A stretch of DNA of 64,000 bases from Mycolicibacillus parakoreensis. Lineage in GTDB: Bacteria > Actinomycetota > Actinomycetes > Mycobacteriales > Mycobacteriaceae. The notes beneath the pieces are model-generated. The model did not search any database. It was not told where the DNA came from and saw only the letters and a list, made by a program, of their open reading frames with translations. Position numbers and translations under genes: made by a program. The DNA lies in assembly GCF_022370835.2 (NCBI RefSeq), contig NZ_CP092365.1:2356001-2420000 (forward strand), read 5' to 3'. Shown piece after piece: positions 17,235 to 26,803 of this stretch (position 1 is its first letter; each line of letters begins with the position of its first letter).

Positions 17235-18497
17235 TCAACTGCGCTTGTAGACCTGCCCGTCCTTCATGACGAATCGTACGTCCAGGGTGGTGGTGATGTC
17301 CTTGGTCGGGTCACCGGGCACGGCGATGATGTCCGCTCGGTATCCGGGCTGCAGCCGTCCCAGGTCGCCCTCGGCGCCGAGGAGTTCCGCGCTGGTGACC
17401 GTGGCTGCCCGCAGCGCCTGCAGCGGTGTCATGCCGCGCTGCACCAGCGCGCCCAACTCCTTGGCGTTCTGGCCGTGGGCGATGGCCGGGGCGTCGCTTC
17501 CGCACGCGATGCGCACGCCCGCCGCGATTGCTCTGGGCAGCATCGCTTTCGCGCGCGGGAACACCTCGGAGGCCTTCTCGCGCAGTTCCGGTGCGATGCG
17601 GTCGATGGCCATGGCCTCGGTCAGATAGGTCGTCGAGACCAGGAACGTGCCGTGATCGATCATCATCTGGAGGGTTTCGTCGCTGGCCAAAAAACCGTGT
17701 TCGATGCAATCGATGCCGGCCCGGATGCATGCCCGGATTGCCGTGTCGCCGACGGCGTGGGCGGCCACCGGCACCCCGGCACGATGGGCCTCGTCGGCGA
17801 TCGCGGCGAACTCCGCGTCGGAGTATTGCTGAGCGCCCGGGGCGGTGCTGTGCGACATCACCCCACCGGATGCCGACACTTTGATCAGCTTGGCGCCGTG
17901 CCGGATCTGGTAGCGCACGCAGGCGATCACCTCCGGCACGCCGTTGGCGATGCCTTCGGCGACCGAGAGCGGCATGATGCCGGGCGCCAATCGTTGGAAG
18001 ACGGTCGGATCCAGGTGTCCCCCGTAGGGGGTGACGGCATGACCGGCGGGATAGATGCGGGGACCGACATGCCAGCCCTGGTCGATGGCGCGCTGCAGGG
18101 AGACGTCGAGCAGGTACCCGCCGGTCTTGACCATCAGACCGAGGTTGCGCACGGTGGTGAACCCCGCCTCCAGCGTGGTTCGTGCGTTGACCGCTGCCCG
18201 CAACGTGCGGTAGGCCGGATCGTCCTGAACACCGTGCAGCGGTGTCGGGAGCCCTTCCGGGCCGCCCGGCCCACCGATCAGCAGGTTGAGCTCCATGTCC
18301 ATCAGGCCCGGAAGTAGCGTGACGTCACCGAGATCGACCTCGACGCCGTCCCCGTCGACCGGCGTTGCCGGATTGATCGCCGCGATGCGCCCGTTCTCGA
18401 TCGCCACGACGGCGGGTGAACGCACCTCGCCGGTGTCGATGTCGAGCCATCGGGCGGCCCGCAGCACCGAGGGGCCCGCGCCGTCGGGCAGGCTCAC
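17235..18497 (-). CDS. Amidohydrolase-superfamily protein lacking the HxH metal motif
   Basis: 420 residues, imidazolonepropionase/Xaa-Pro dipeptidase-like branch. Recognisable are LLPGLMD at the start of the barrel, the lysine in LIKVSASGG, the histidine in AAHAVGD, CIEHG, and the catalytic aspartate in CGSDAP. The usual HxH after LPGLxD is replaced by MELN, so two metal ligands are missing. The protein may bind one metal or have lost hydrolase activity. The stop of this gene's coupled successor region begins at 18494, a 4-nt overlap with the small partner protein gene upstream. Confidence 0.85.
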   Translation of the reverse strand: MSLPDGAGPSVLRAARWLDIDTGEVRSPAVVAIENGRIAAINPATPVDGDGVEVDLGDVTLLPGLMDMELNLLIGGPGGPEGLPTPLHGVQDDPAYRTLRAAVNARTTLEAGFTTVRNLGLMVKTGGYLLDVSLQRAIDQGWHVGPRIYPAGHAVTPYGGHLDPTVFQRLAPGIMPLSVAEGIANGVPEVIACVRYQIRHGAKLIKVSASGGVMSHSTAPGAQQYSDAEFAAIADEAHRAGVPVAAHAVGDTAIRACIRAGIDCIEHGFLASDETLQMMIDHGTFLVSTTYLTEAMAIDRIAPELREKASEVFPRAKAMLPRAIAAGVRIACGSDAPAIAHGQNAKELGALVQRGMTPLQALRAATVTSAELLGAEGDLGRLQPGYRADIIAVPGDPTKDITTTLDVRFVMKDGQVYKRS

Positions 18498-18823
18498 GGA
18501 AACGGCTCGGCGACACAGTCGATGACAGCACCGCCGCAGTCGGGGACCTCCGGCTGTTTCCAGGATTCCACCGGGAAGGACACCATGATCATCGAATAGA
18601 GCAGGTGCATCAGGTTCAGCACATCCTCGGGCAGGTCCTCGAGGCTGAACTTGTCGCAGTAGGCAAGAGCGTCCTCGGCCCGGGCGGTGACGGCGTCGTA
18701 GAACGACTGCATCTCGGCCATGGAGCTCTCCAGGCGCTTAACGAAGCGCTCCGGTTCGGTCGGCAGGCACCAGCCGTTGAACGGCTCGAGGTCGGCGAAT
18801 TCCACCGGCAGCATGTTGGTCAT
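18494..18823 (-). CDS. Small Rieske-oxygenase partner, family A copy 2
   Basis: 109 residues, homologue of the product at 10970-11305 (shared WCLPTEPERF, YCDKF, LPEDVLNLMHLLYSMIMV). It follows the Rieske gene at 18833 by 9 nt. Same inferred role as a helper or small subunit of the oxygenase; no known family recognised. Its C-terminus differs from copy 1 and contains two extra cysteines. Confidence 0.75.
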   Translation of the reverse strand: MTNMLPVEFADLEPFNGWCLPTEPERFVKRLESSMAEMQSFYDAVTARAEDALAYCDKFSLEDLPEDVLNLMHLLYSMIMVSFPVESWKQPEVPDCGGAVIDCVAEPFP

Positions 18824-18832
18824 GTCACGGAC

Positions 18833-20101
18833 CTAGCCCTTCGCCTTCGCGTGGTCGTAGTAGTCGGCGATCCATCCGGCGGTCTCCTTGTGGAAGTGCC
18901 GGATCAACACCTCCTGGTCGTTGAGCAGAAAGTTCTCCACCACGCCGGTGCCGATCATGGTGTGGGTCGCCTCCAGGGTGGAGGCATCCTGCAGCGCATA
19001 CTCCTTGAACGACACCGCGGCGAGTTCCTGGGCGACGCGCTCGCTGGGCGTGCGCGGTTCGGGGAAGTACAAGGTGCCCTCGAAGATGTGCGAGTCGTGC
19101 GATGTGGGCCAGTAGTGGTAGGTCAGATACCAGCCTTGACTCCAGATCACGATGGCGAAGTTGGGAAACAGCTGGAACGAATCCAGTCCCCAGGGATCAC
19201 AATTGGCCGGATTGACACCGGTGGGCAACTCACCGAGGTCCCGCGGCTCCCACGGGCCGAACAGGCTGCCCTCAACGATGCCTTCGATGGGTTTGCGCAT
19301 CTCGGGGCCCATCTCCCAGGGCCGAACCCCGGAGGTACTCACCAGCCGGTGCGGTCCGTCGATGCGGTAGTGCGGCGCTTCGAAACCGGCGCGGGCGGCG
19401 GCCACCCGGAAATCCCAGGGCGTCTGGTTCCCGTGCAGGATCGGCGCGTGATAGAACTCCTGGAACGCATCGAGAAACAGCTTCCAGTTGGCGTTGACCA
19501 CCGACCGGTACTGCCACCGCGACGTCATCTGCCCGAACGGGTAGCCCTGCAACTCCGTGATCATCGGCCCGAGGAATTCACGCAGCGACTGCGCTGGTTC
19601 CTGCGCGACGTTGACGAAGATGAAGCCTTCCCAGACGTCGCAGTGGACCTCGACCAGACCGTAGCGATTTTTGTCGAGATCGAAGAATTCATCCTCCTGC
19701 TGAACGAAGGTCAGGTTGCCGTCGAGGTCGTAGCGCCAGCCGTGGTATTTGCAGGTGAACTGCCGACACATCCCGCTGGTCTCCTCCAGCGGCATGGTGT
19801 CCCACACCAGTTTGTTGCCCCGATGCCGACACACGTTGTGAAAGGCCTTGATCGCACCAGAGGTGGTGTGCACCACGATGATCGAGGTGTTGACCACCTT
19901 GAGTTCCTTGGTGAAGTAGGCGCCCTTCCTCGGGATCTGCTCCACCCGGCCGACATTGAGCCAGGCGCGCTTGAAAATCGCCTCCCGCTCCTGCTCGTAG
20001 ACCTCCGGGCTGATGGAGTCACGGTACGAAACGGGATCGGTACCGAGTTCGGGGTGGTGCTCCGTCCAACTGCCTTCGGTCGGCTTGGCGAAGCGCCTCA
20101 C
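18833..20101 (-). CDS. Rieske non-haem iron oxygenase, alpha subunit
   Basis: 422 residues. Canonical Rieske ligands CRH (91-93) and CKYH (117-120), mononuclear site DAFQEFYHAPILH. It is the close relative of the four-cysteine protein at 11302-12543 and shows what that protein has lost. The GTG at 20101 is chosen because ACAGGAG sits just upstream; the longer frame to 20182 lacks a good site. First gene of the leftward transcript carrying small partner copy 2 and the amidohydrolase-like gene. Substrate unknown. Confidence 0.9.
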   Translation of the reverse strand: MRRFAKPTEGSWTEHHPELGTDPVSYRDSISPEVYEQEREAIFKRAWLNVGRVEQIPRKGAYFTKELKVVNTSIIVVHTTSGAIKAFHNVCRHRGNKLVWDTMPLEETSGMCRQFTCKYHGWRYDLDGNLTFVQQEDEFFDLDKNRYGLVEVHCDVWEGFIFVNVAQEPAQSLREFLGPMITELQGYPFGQMTSRWQYRSVVNANWKLFLDAFQEFYHAPILHGNQTPWDFRVAAARAGFEAPHYRIDGPHRLVSTSGVRPWEMGPEMRKPIEGIVEGSLFGPWEPRDLGELPTGVNPANCDPWGLDSFQLFPNFAIVIWSQGWYLTYHYWPTSHDSHIFEGTLYFPEPRTPSERVAQELAAVSFKEYALQDASTLEATHTMIGTGVVENFLLNDQEVLIRHFHKETAGWIADYYDHAKAKG

Positions 20102-20179
20102 AACGACTCCTGTCCTAGCGGATGCGGTCGGGCCACAAGGCCGTGCGGCACCGACGTTATCGAGCCCCCCACAGTGTGT

Positions 20180-20192
20180 CAAGTAGTTGATA
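20180..20192. promoter_or_regulatory. Candidate operator shared with 13358-13370
   Basis: CAAGTAGTTGATA, one mismatch from the site upstream of the other Rieske operon. It lies about 80 bp upstream of the Rieske start at 20101, in the only AT-rich patch of this gap, so the two oxygenase operons are probably co-regulated. Confidence 0.5.
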
Positions 20193-20280
20193 CTGCGGTG
20201 GGCTGCGGACCGGGCGCCTCGGCGACAGGTCGTTGGCCTGCTCCGATTCTCGTCAGAACCGGTCAGCGGTGCGGCGTCGG

Positions 20281-21309
20281 TCAGCGGATGTAACGCGGCG
20301 GGCGATACGGGCCCGGGGGCGCCTCGGCGAGTTCGTTGGCTTCGGCGAGCAGTTCGCCGAGTTGAAGCGGGTACACGGTCTCGGCGTTGTCGGCGAGCTC
20401 GGCGATCATCGCCGCGTCACACCAGCGGTGTCCGTGCAGATACCGATGCTCGAGCGCGGTGCGTTGCGCCGGCGACGGCTCGAAACGGCCGGTGCGGTAC
20501 ACGAAGTAGAACTCCTGGCTGTTGATCACCGACCCGTTGAACCCGAATACCGCGCTGCGCCGCCAGATCGGCCCGATCAGCGCCTCGGAGTCCACCCGCA
20601 GCCCGGTCTCCTCGGCCAGTTCCCGCGCCGCCGCCGCGGCGAGGGGTTCACCGTCGCGGGGTTGACCTCCCACGGTGAACCACCACCGCGGGGCGGTGTG
20701 ACCACCGGCGGGATCGGAGCCGCACAGCAACAGCACCGCGCCGTGTTCGTCGAGCAGCACCACCCGTGCCGAGGTGCGCGGGGCCAGCACGCCGCGATCG
20801 CCGTGGGCCACCGCCCCGGCTCGCTCGACGATCTCGAAGTAGCCCGGCAACGGTGCGGTGCCGGCCAGTCGCAGCGTGCGCACCAGCGGGCGTTCGTGCA
20901 GCGCTCGGGTGTCGCGGACCGCGTCGTTGTGAAACCGGCGGGCCAACACCACCCGTGCCTCGGCGTCGGCCAACTCGGCCACCAACTCCGCCGGCAGCGA
21001 TGCCGTGTCCACCAGCGCCAGCGACGCCGACAAATCGTTCTCGGCGGCCTCGCGGGTACTGCGCGGCGCCCGTTCGGCGACGTCGGCCAGCGCCGCCAGC
21101 CGCCGGCCCGGCGGCTGGCCGTGGTAGGCGTCGACCGCGACGGCACGGCTGACCACCGCACGGCGGGCCAGCGCCGCGTCGAGCGCCTGCCAGGACAGAT
21201 CGCAGCGCACGTGCAGCCGGTTGAGCCGGGTCGCCGTCTGGTAGGCCCAGGCGCCGATCGCGACCAGCACCGCCACCGCGACGGCGACTCCCAGCAGCGC
21301 CCACGCCAT
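20281..21309 (-). CDS. Membrane-anchored LemA-like/NUDIX hydrolase (Rv2609c-type)
   Basis: 342 residues: an N-terminal transmembrane helix (4-23), a LemA-like helical region (about 25-125), then a NUDIX domain with a complete Nudix box (GGQPRDGE, then AARELAEETGL). NUDIX enzymes cleave a nucleoside diphosphate linked to another group. Its place at the end of the PIM gene block, overlapping pimA by 1 nt, matches Rv2609c of M. tuberculosis and suggests a role in sugar-nucleotide or lipid-precursor turnover at the membrane. Confidence 0.85.
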   Translation of the reverse strand: MAWALLGVAVAVAVLVAIGAWAYQTATRLNRLHVRCDLSWQALDAALARRAVVSRAVAVDAYHGQPPGRRLAALADVAERAPRSTREAAENDLSASLALVDTASLPAELVAELADAEARVVLARRFHNDAVRDTRALHERPLVRTLRLAGTAPLPGYFEIVERAGAVAHGDRGVLAPRTSARVVLLDEHGAVLLLCGSDPAGGHTAPRWWFTVGGQPRDGEPLAAAAARELAEETGLRVDSEALIGPIWRRSAVFGFNGSVINSQEFYFVYRTGRFEPSPAQRTALEHRYLHGHRWCDAAMIAELADNAETVYPLQLGELLAEANELAEAPPGPYRPPRYIR

Positions 21310-22439
21310 CAGCCGGCCACCCGGACCCGGCCGCCCACCTGCGCCACCGTCTCGTAGACCCGCATGATCTGACTGGCGACCACCGACCAGTCGTAGCGCC
21401 CGACCGCCGCAGCACCGGCGGCGCTGTAGCCGGCCCGCCGGGCGTCGTCATCGAGCATGCCCACCAGGCCCTCGGCGAGGGCGGCGCCGTCGTTGACCGG
21501 CACCAGCAGCCCGGCCCGGCCGTCCTGCAGGACTCGCCGGAACGCGTCGAGGTCACTGGCCACCACCGCCGTTCCGGCGGCCATCGCCTCGACCAGGACG
21601 ATGCCGAAGCTCTCCCCGCCGGTGTTCGGCGCGCAGTACACGTCGGCGCTGCGCAACGCCGACGCCTTCTGGGCATCATCGACCTGGCCGAGAAACCGCA
21701 GGTGTCCGGCGAGCGCCCCGGCCTCGGCGCGCAGGGCCTCCTCGTCACCGCGGCCGACGATGAGGATCTGCAGGTCGGGGAAGCGGCGCACCACCGTCGG
21801 CAGCGCGTCGAGCAGTACCGCCATGCCCTTGCGGGTTTCGTCGTAGCGGCCCAGAAACAGCACCGTCTTGCCGGCCCGCGGATACCCGGCCAGCGCGGGC
21901 GCGGTCGCGAACGCGGTCACGTCGACACCGTTGGGGATCTCCACGGCATCCGAACCCAACGCCTCCATCTGCCAGCGCCGGGCCAGGTCGGAGACCGCGA
22001 TGCGCCCGACGATCTTCTCGTGCAGCGGCCGCAGGATGCCGCGCACCGCGTTCAGCGTCAGCGAGCGGGTGGTGGAGGTGTGGAAGGTGGCCACGATCGG
22101 CCCCTCGGCGATCAGCAGCGCCAGCATCGACAGGCTCGGCGCGTTCGGCTCGTGCAGGTGCAGCACGTCGAAGTCCCCGTCGACCAGCCAGCGTTTCACC
22201 CGGCGGTGACTGGCCGGGCCGAACCGCAGCCGGGCCACCGACCCGTTGTAGGGAATGGGCAGCGCCCGCCCGCCGGAGACGACGTAGTCGGGCAAGCGGT
22301 CGTGTTCTTTCGGCGACGACGGCGCCAGCACGCTCACCGTGTGCCCGCGCGCCCACAGCACCTCGGCCAGCTGCAGCACGTGCACCTGCACCCCGCCGGG
22401 GACGTCGAAGGAATACGGGCAGACCATGCCGATGCGCAT
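21309..22439 (-). CDS. pimA: Phosphatidyl-myo-inositol mannosyltransferase PimA
   Basis: 376-residue GT-B glycosyltransferase (family GT4) adding the first mannose from GDP-mannose to phosphatidylinositol at the inner membrane face. It begins MRIGMVCPYSFDVPGGVQ; the GT4 nucleotide-sugar motif ESFGIVLVEAMAAG carries the catalytic-site glutamates. The ATG at 22439 overlaps the acyltransferase stop (TGATG). It lies between pgsA1/patA and the NUDIX gene, the order of Rv2610c. Confidence 0.95.
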   Translation of the reverse strand: MRIGMVCPYSFDVPGGVQVHVLQLAEVLWARGHTVSVLAPSSPKEHDRLPDYVVSGGRALPIPYNGSVARLRFGPASHRRVKRWLVDGDFDVLHLHEPNAPSLSMLALLIAEGPIVATFHTSTTRSLTLNAVRGILRPLHEKIVGRIAVSDLARRWQMEALGSDAVEIPNGVDVTAFATAPALAGYPRAGKTVLFLGRYDETRKGMAVLLDALPTVVRRFPDLQILIVGRGDEEALRAEAGALAGHLRFLGQVDDAQKASALRSADVYCAPNTGGESFGIVLVEAMAAGTAVVASDLDAFRRVLQDGRAGLLVPVNDGAALAEGLVGMLDDDARRAGYSAAGAAAVGRYDWSVVASQIMRVYETVAQVGGRVRVAG

Positions 22440-23356
22440 CAGGGCTGCTCCAGGGCCGCCCGACGGCTCTCCGGCAGGTCGGCCAGCCACTGGGGTTGCA
22501 GCATGTGCCAGTCGACCGGGTAGGCGGCGATGTTCAACGCGAACTGGTCGGCCAGCGCCTGGGTGAGGCCGCCCACGTCGGCGCCGGCGACGTCGAGTGC
22601 CGGGAAGATCTCGAAGCCCCAGTCGGCGGGGCCCGGGTTCCAGCAGTGCCCCGGCAGCAACGCCGCGCCGGTCTCCAACGCCAGTTTGGCCGGCCCGGCG
22701 GGCATCCGGGTCGGCTCCCCGAAGAAGCTCACCGGCACGCCGCGGCGGGTGAGGTCGCGTTCGGCCATCAGACACACCACCCGGTTGTCGCCGAGCCGCT
22801 CGGCGAGCACCTCGAACGGCGACCGCGCTCCCCCGGTCAGCGGCAGCACCTCGAAGCCGAGGGTCTCGCGGTAGGCGATGAACCGCTGGTACAGCGACTC
22901 CGGTTGGAGACGTTCGGCCACGGTGGTGAAGGTGCCGTAGGTCTGGGCCAGCCACACCCCTCCCATGTCCCAGTTGCCGCTGTGCGGCACCGCGATCACC
23001 GCTCCGCGACCGGCCGCAAGCGCGGCGTCGAGGTTCCGGCGGCCGACCACGGTGTCATCGAGGCGACGGGCCAGTCGCTGCTGGTTCATGCTCGGCAGGC
23101 GAAAAGCCTCCCGCCAATACCGGGCGTAGGAGGCCAGGGAAGCGCGCATCAGCGAGCCCGACACCTGCTCGGGGGCCACCTCGAGCACCCGGGCCAGGTT
23201 GCGGCGCAGTTGGTCCGGGCCGCCGCCACGCGCGGCGACGAGCGCGCCGAGGTCGAACATGTTGCGGGCGGCGAATTCCGGCATCGCACGCACCGCCATC
23301 CAGCCGGCCGCATACCCCCAGTCGCTGAGCTGCTCGGAACCCGGCACTCCCCTCAC
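22439..23356 (-). CDS. patA: PIM acyltransferase PatA
   Basis: 305-residue lysophospholipid-type acyltransferase that acylates the mannose of phosphatidylinositol mannosides (Rv2611c type). The catalytic HxxxxD is visible in PHSGNWD, with a downstream ERD motif in LMAERDLTRRG. The GTG at 23356 overlaps the pgsA1 stop (GTGA), which makes the longer reading frame unnecessary. Confidence 0.92.
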   Translation of the reverse strand: MRGVPGSEQLSDWGYAAGWMAVRAMPEFAARNMFDLGALVAARGGGPDQLRRNLARVLEVAPEQVSGSLMRASLASYARYWREAFRLPSMNQQRLARRLDDTVVGRRNLDAALAAGRGAVIAVPHSGNWDMGGVWLAQTYGTFTTVAERLQPESLYQRFIAYRETLGFEVLPLTGGARSPFEVLAERLGDNRVVCLMAERDLTRRGVPVSFFGEPTRMPAGPAKLALETGAALLPGHCWNPGPADWGFEIFPALDVAGADVGGLTQALADQFALNIAAYPVDWHMLQPQWLADLPESRRAALEQP

Positions 23357-24009
23357 GGCGTCGTCGTCCCACCACCGGAGGCCAACGGCTCGGTCGCTCC
23401 CGGCGAGATGCGCACGGTGTGCAGCCGCTGGATGAACGTGACGATGCTGGTCACGGCGAGCAGCCACATCGCCACCGGCAGCGCCCACGGCTGCGCGAAC
23501 ACGGGCAGATCGGAGAGCCCGGCGCCGACCAGCACGATGATCAGCCGCTCCGGGCGTTCGATGAATCCCCCGTCACCGCGCAGCCCGCTGGCCTCCGCAC
23601 GCGCCTTGATGTAGGAGATCACCTGGGAGGTGACCAGACAGATCAGGGCCGCCGCGGTCAGTGCGGAGTCCCCCAGACCGAACGCCGCCCACCAGGCGAG
23701 TCCCCCGAAAACCGCACCGTCGCTGATCCGGTCGCACGCCGCGTCGAGCACCGCGCCGAAGCGGGTGCCGCCCCCGGTCTGGCGGGCCATCGCCCCGTCG
23801 AGCATGTCGAACATGACGAACAGCCAGATGACCAGCGTACCGGCGAAAAGGTGCCCCACCGGGAACAGGGTCAGCGCGGCCAGCACGGTGGCGGCGGCCC
23901 CGATGATGGTGACCCCGTTGGGGGTGAACCCGAGCCGCAGCGCGACCCTGGCCACTGGGGTGGTGACCGCACTGAAGGTCGCCCGCGACAGGAACCGCAG
24001 TCTGCTCAC
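23353..24009 (-). CDS. pgsA1: Phosphatidylinositol phosphate synthase PgsA1
   Basis: 218-residue integral membrane CDP-alcohol phosphotransferase making the phosphatidylinositol (phosphate) precursor of PIMs. The family motif is complete: DGAMAR, then G in FGAVLD and D in ACDRISD (DGx2ARx8Gx3Dx3D). Several hydrophobic helices follow. The GTG at 24009 overlaps the HIT gene stop by 4 nt, continuing the translationally coupled block. Confidence 0.94.
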   Translation of the reverse strand: MSRLRFLSRATFSAVTTPVARVALRLGFTPNGVTIIGAAATVLAALTLFPVGHLFAGTLVIWLFVMFDMLDGAMARQTGGGTRFGAVLDAACDRISDGAVFGGLAWWAAFGLGDSALTAAALICLVTSQVISYIKARAEASGLRGDGGFIERPERLIIVLVGAGLSDLPVFAQPWALPVAMWLLAVTSIVTFIQRLHTVRISPGATEPLASGGGTTTP

Positions 24010-24563
24010 GGCTGTTTCACCCACTCCTCGGCCAACAACCGACGGGTCTCCCGCAGCAGTTGCGGCATCACCTTGGAGTCGCCGATCACGGTGATGAAGT
24101 TGGCGTCCCCGCCCCAACGGGGCACCACATGCACGTGCAGGTGCTCGGAGAGCGATCCGCCGGCCGCCGCCCCCAGGTTCAACCCGACGTTGAACCCGTC
24201 GGGGCGCGAGACCCGCTTGATCACCCGGATCGCCTTCTGGATGAACGCCATCAACTCGGTGGTCTCCACCGCGGTCAGCTCCTCGAGCTCGGAGACCTGC
24301 CGGTAGGGCACCACCATCAGATGACCCGCGTTGTACGGGTAGAGGTTGAGCACCGCGTAGACCAACTCGCCGCGCGCGACCATCAGCCCCTGTTCATCGT
24401 CCATCCGGGGGATCTCGGTGAACGGGTGCACCGGCGCGGCCTCGTCACGGTTGCGGGGCGCCTCGGCCAGGTAGGTCATCCGGTGCGGGGACCACAGCCG
24501 CTGCAGATGGTCGGGTTGACCGACCCCGGTGTCGATCATCGACTCGTCCCTGCCCGAGGTCAC
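24006..24563 (-). CDS. HIT-family hydrolase, Ap4A phosphorylase-like (Rv2613c type)
   Basis: 185 residues with the histidine-triad HLHVHVV (catalytic middle His) and the NxxPYNxGHLMVVP strand typical of HIT proteins. The M. tuberculosis orthologue at this position is reported to be an Ap4A phosphorylase, splitting Ap4A with phosphate. Sits between thrS and pgsA1, overlapping both by 4 nt. Confidence 0.92.
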   Translation of the reverse strand: MTSGRDESMIDTGVGQPDHLQRLWSPHRMTYLAEAPRNRDEAAPVHPFTEIPRMDDEQGLMVARGELVYAVLNLYPYNAGHLMVVPYRQVSELEELTAVETTELMAFIQKAIRVIKRVSRPDGFNVGLNLGAAAGGSLSEHLHVHVVPRWGGDANFITVIGDSKVMPQLLRETRRLLAEEWVKQP

Positions 24564-26617
24564 CCGGAACCACCGATGGTTACCAGCTTGGCGCTGGGAA
24601 TCTCGTTGCGGCGCGCGGTAACCCAGGTGGCGATCGCGGCGATCGCCTCCTCTCGCGGCACCCCGTTGACCTGGGTGCGGTCGGTGAACCGGAAGCTCAC
24701 CGCGTCGGCGGCCACATCCCGGTCTCCGGCCAACAACAGGAACGGCACCCGCTGGTTGGTGTGGTTGACGATCTTCTTCGCCATCCGGTCGTCACTGACG
24801 TCGACCTCGGCACGAATGCCCTGCTGTTTGAGCTGCGCCACCACCTCGTGGAGATACCGCCGGTGGTCGTCGGCGACCGGGATCGCCACGACCTGCACCG
24901 GCGCCAGCCAGGCGGGGAACGCGCCGGCGTAATGCTCGGTGAGCACACCGAAGAACCGTTCGATGGATCCGAACAGCGCCCGGTGGATCAGCACCGGCCG
25001 TTGCCGGCTGCCGTCGGCGGCGGTGTACTCCAGCTCGAAGCGGTCCGGCATGTTGAAGTCGAGTTGGATGGTCGACATCTGCCAGCTACGACCGAGCGCG
25101 TCGTTGACCTGCACCGAGATCTTCGGGCCGTAGAACGCCGCACCCCCGGGGTCGGGGACCAGATCCAGGCCGGAGGCCTCGGCGACGGCGCGCAGCGTCT
25201 CGGTGGCCTGCTCCCAGTCGTCTTCGGCGCCGACGTATTTCTCCGGATCCCTGGTGGACAGCTCCAGGTAGTAGTCGTCGAGGCCGTAGTCGGCGAGCAG
25301 GTCGAGCACGAACCGCAGCAGCGCCGCCAACTCGGCACCCATCTGTTCGCGGGTGGTGTAGATGTGCGCGTCGTCCTGGGTCATCCCCCGCACCCGGGTC
25401 AGACCGTGCACCACACCGGATTTCTCGTAGCGGTAGACCGAACCGAACTCGAACAGCCGCAACGGCAGTTCGCGATAGGAACGGCCCCGCGACCGGAAGA
25501 TCAGATGGTGCATGGGGCAGTTCATCGGTTTGAGGTAGTAGTCCTGCCCGGGTTTGCGCAGCTGCCCGTCGGCGTCGTATTCGGCGTCGATGTGCATCGG
25601 CGGGTACATACCCTCGCGGTACCACTGCAAGTGACCGGAGGTCTCATACAGCTGCGCCTTGGTGATGTGCGGCGTGGTGACGAACTCGTAGCCGGCCTCG
25701 ATGTGTTTACGCCGCGAATAGTCCTCCATCTCGCGACGGACGATGCCGCCCTTGGGGTGAAACACCGGCAGGCCCGAGCCGATCTCGTCGGGGAAGCTGA
25801 ACAGGTCGAGCTCCACCCCCAGTTTGCGGTGGTCGCGACGCTGCGCCTCCTCGATGAGCTCCAGATGACGGTCGAGGGCCTCCTGCGATTCCCAGGCGGT
25901 GCCGTAGATCCGCTGCAGGCTGGCGTTGGCCTGGTTGCCCCGCCAGTACGCCGCGGAGCTACGGGTGAGCGCGAACGCCGGGATGTACTTGGTGGTCGGG
26001 ATGTGCGGGCCGCGGCACAGATCGCCCCACAGCCGTTCACGGCTGCGGGGATTCAAGTTGTCGTAGGCGCTCAGTTCGTCGCCGCCGACCTCCATGATCT
26101 CGGCGTCACCGGATTTGTCGTCGACGAGTTCGAGCTTGTAGGGCTCGGCGGCGAGTTCGGCGCGGGCCTGGTCCTTGGACTCATAGACCCGCCGGGAGAA
26201 CAACTGCCCCTCTTTGATGATCTGGCGCATCCGCTTCTCGAGCGCGGCGAGATCGTCCGGGGTGAACGCGTAGTCGGCGACGTCGAAGTCGTAGTAGAAG
26301 CCGTCGGTGATCGGAGGGCCGATGCCCAGTTTGGCGTCCGGGTAGAGGTCCTGGACGGCCTGGGCGAGCACGTGGGCGCAGGAGTGGCGGATCACACTGC
26401 GGCCGTCCTCGGTATCGGCAGCGATCGGGGTGACCTCGACGTCGCCGTCGGGCACCCAACTGAGGTCGCGCAGGGCGCCGTCGGCGTCGGCCACCACCAC
26501 GATCGCGTCGGGGGCACCGCGGCCGGGCAGCCCGGCTTCGCGCACGGCCGCCCCCGCGGTGGTCCCGGCGAGCACCCGGATCGGGGCTGCCGGACGGTCG
26601 TAGGCGGGGGCGCTCAT
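24560..26617 (-). CDS. thrS: Threonyl-tRNA synthetase
   Basis: 685 residues, class II synthetase charging tRNA-Thr. N-terminal TGS-like region, then the editing domain with the zinc-type HSCAH near residue 98, catalytic core with MNCPMHH, motif 2 [23 protein letters not shown], motif 3 [15 protein letters not shown], and a C-terminal anticodon-binding domain. The ATG at 26617 has GGGAG upstream; the frame extends upstream but without a ribosome site. Heads the PIM operon. Confidence 0.96.
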   Translation of the reverse strand: MSAPAYDRPAAPIRVLAGTTAGAAVREAGLPGRGAPDAIVVVADADGALRDLSWVPDGDVEVTPIAADTEDGRSVIRHSCAHVLAQAVQDLYPDAKLGIGPPITDGFYYDFDVADYAFTPDDLAALEKRMRQIIKEGQLFSRRVYESKDQARAELAAEPYKLELVDDKSGDAEIMEVGGDELSAYDNLNPRSRERLWGDLCRGPHIPTTKYIPAFALTRSSAAYWRGNQANASLQRIYGTAWESQEALDRHLELIEEAQRRDHRKLGVELDLFSFPDEIGSGLPVFHPKGGIVRREMEDYSRRKHIEAGYEFVTTPHITKAQLYETSGHLQWYREGMYPPMHIDAEYDADGQLRKPGQDYYLKPMNCPMHHLIFRSRGRSYRELPLRLFEFGSVYRYEKSGVVHGLTRVRGMTQDDAHIYTTREQMGAELAALLRFVLDLLADYGLDDYYLELSTRDPEKYVGAEDDWEQATETLRAVAEASGLDLVPDPGGAAFYGPKISVQVNDALGRSWQMSTIQLDFNMPDRFELEYTAADGSRQRPVLIHRALFGSIERFFGVLTEHYAGAFPAWLAPVQVVAIPVADDHRRYLHEVVAQLKQQGIRAEVDVSDDRMAKKIVNHTNQRVPFLLLAGDRDVAADAVSFRFTDRTQVNGVPREEAIAAIATWVTARRNEIPSAKLVTIGGSG

Positions 26618-26803
26618 GAGCTGGTCTCCCTGGGTGTCGGGGCGCGGGCTGGCGGTCGAAACAGTCGCGACCATGCTATCGGGGCGGCCGTCGGGCACGC
26701 GGCCAAGGCTGCTCCCCCGTCGCCGTCGGTGCACCATCGGTGCACGAAACGCCGCCCTGGGCCGTCACCGGCAGGCACTGCCGCCGCGGTGCGCACGGCC
26801 GGG

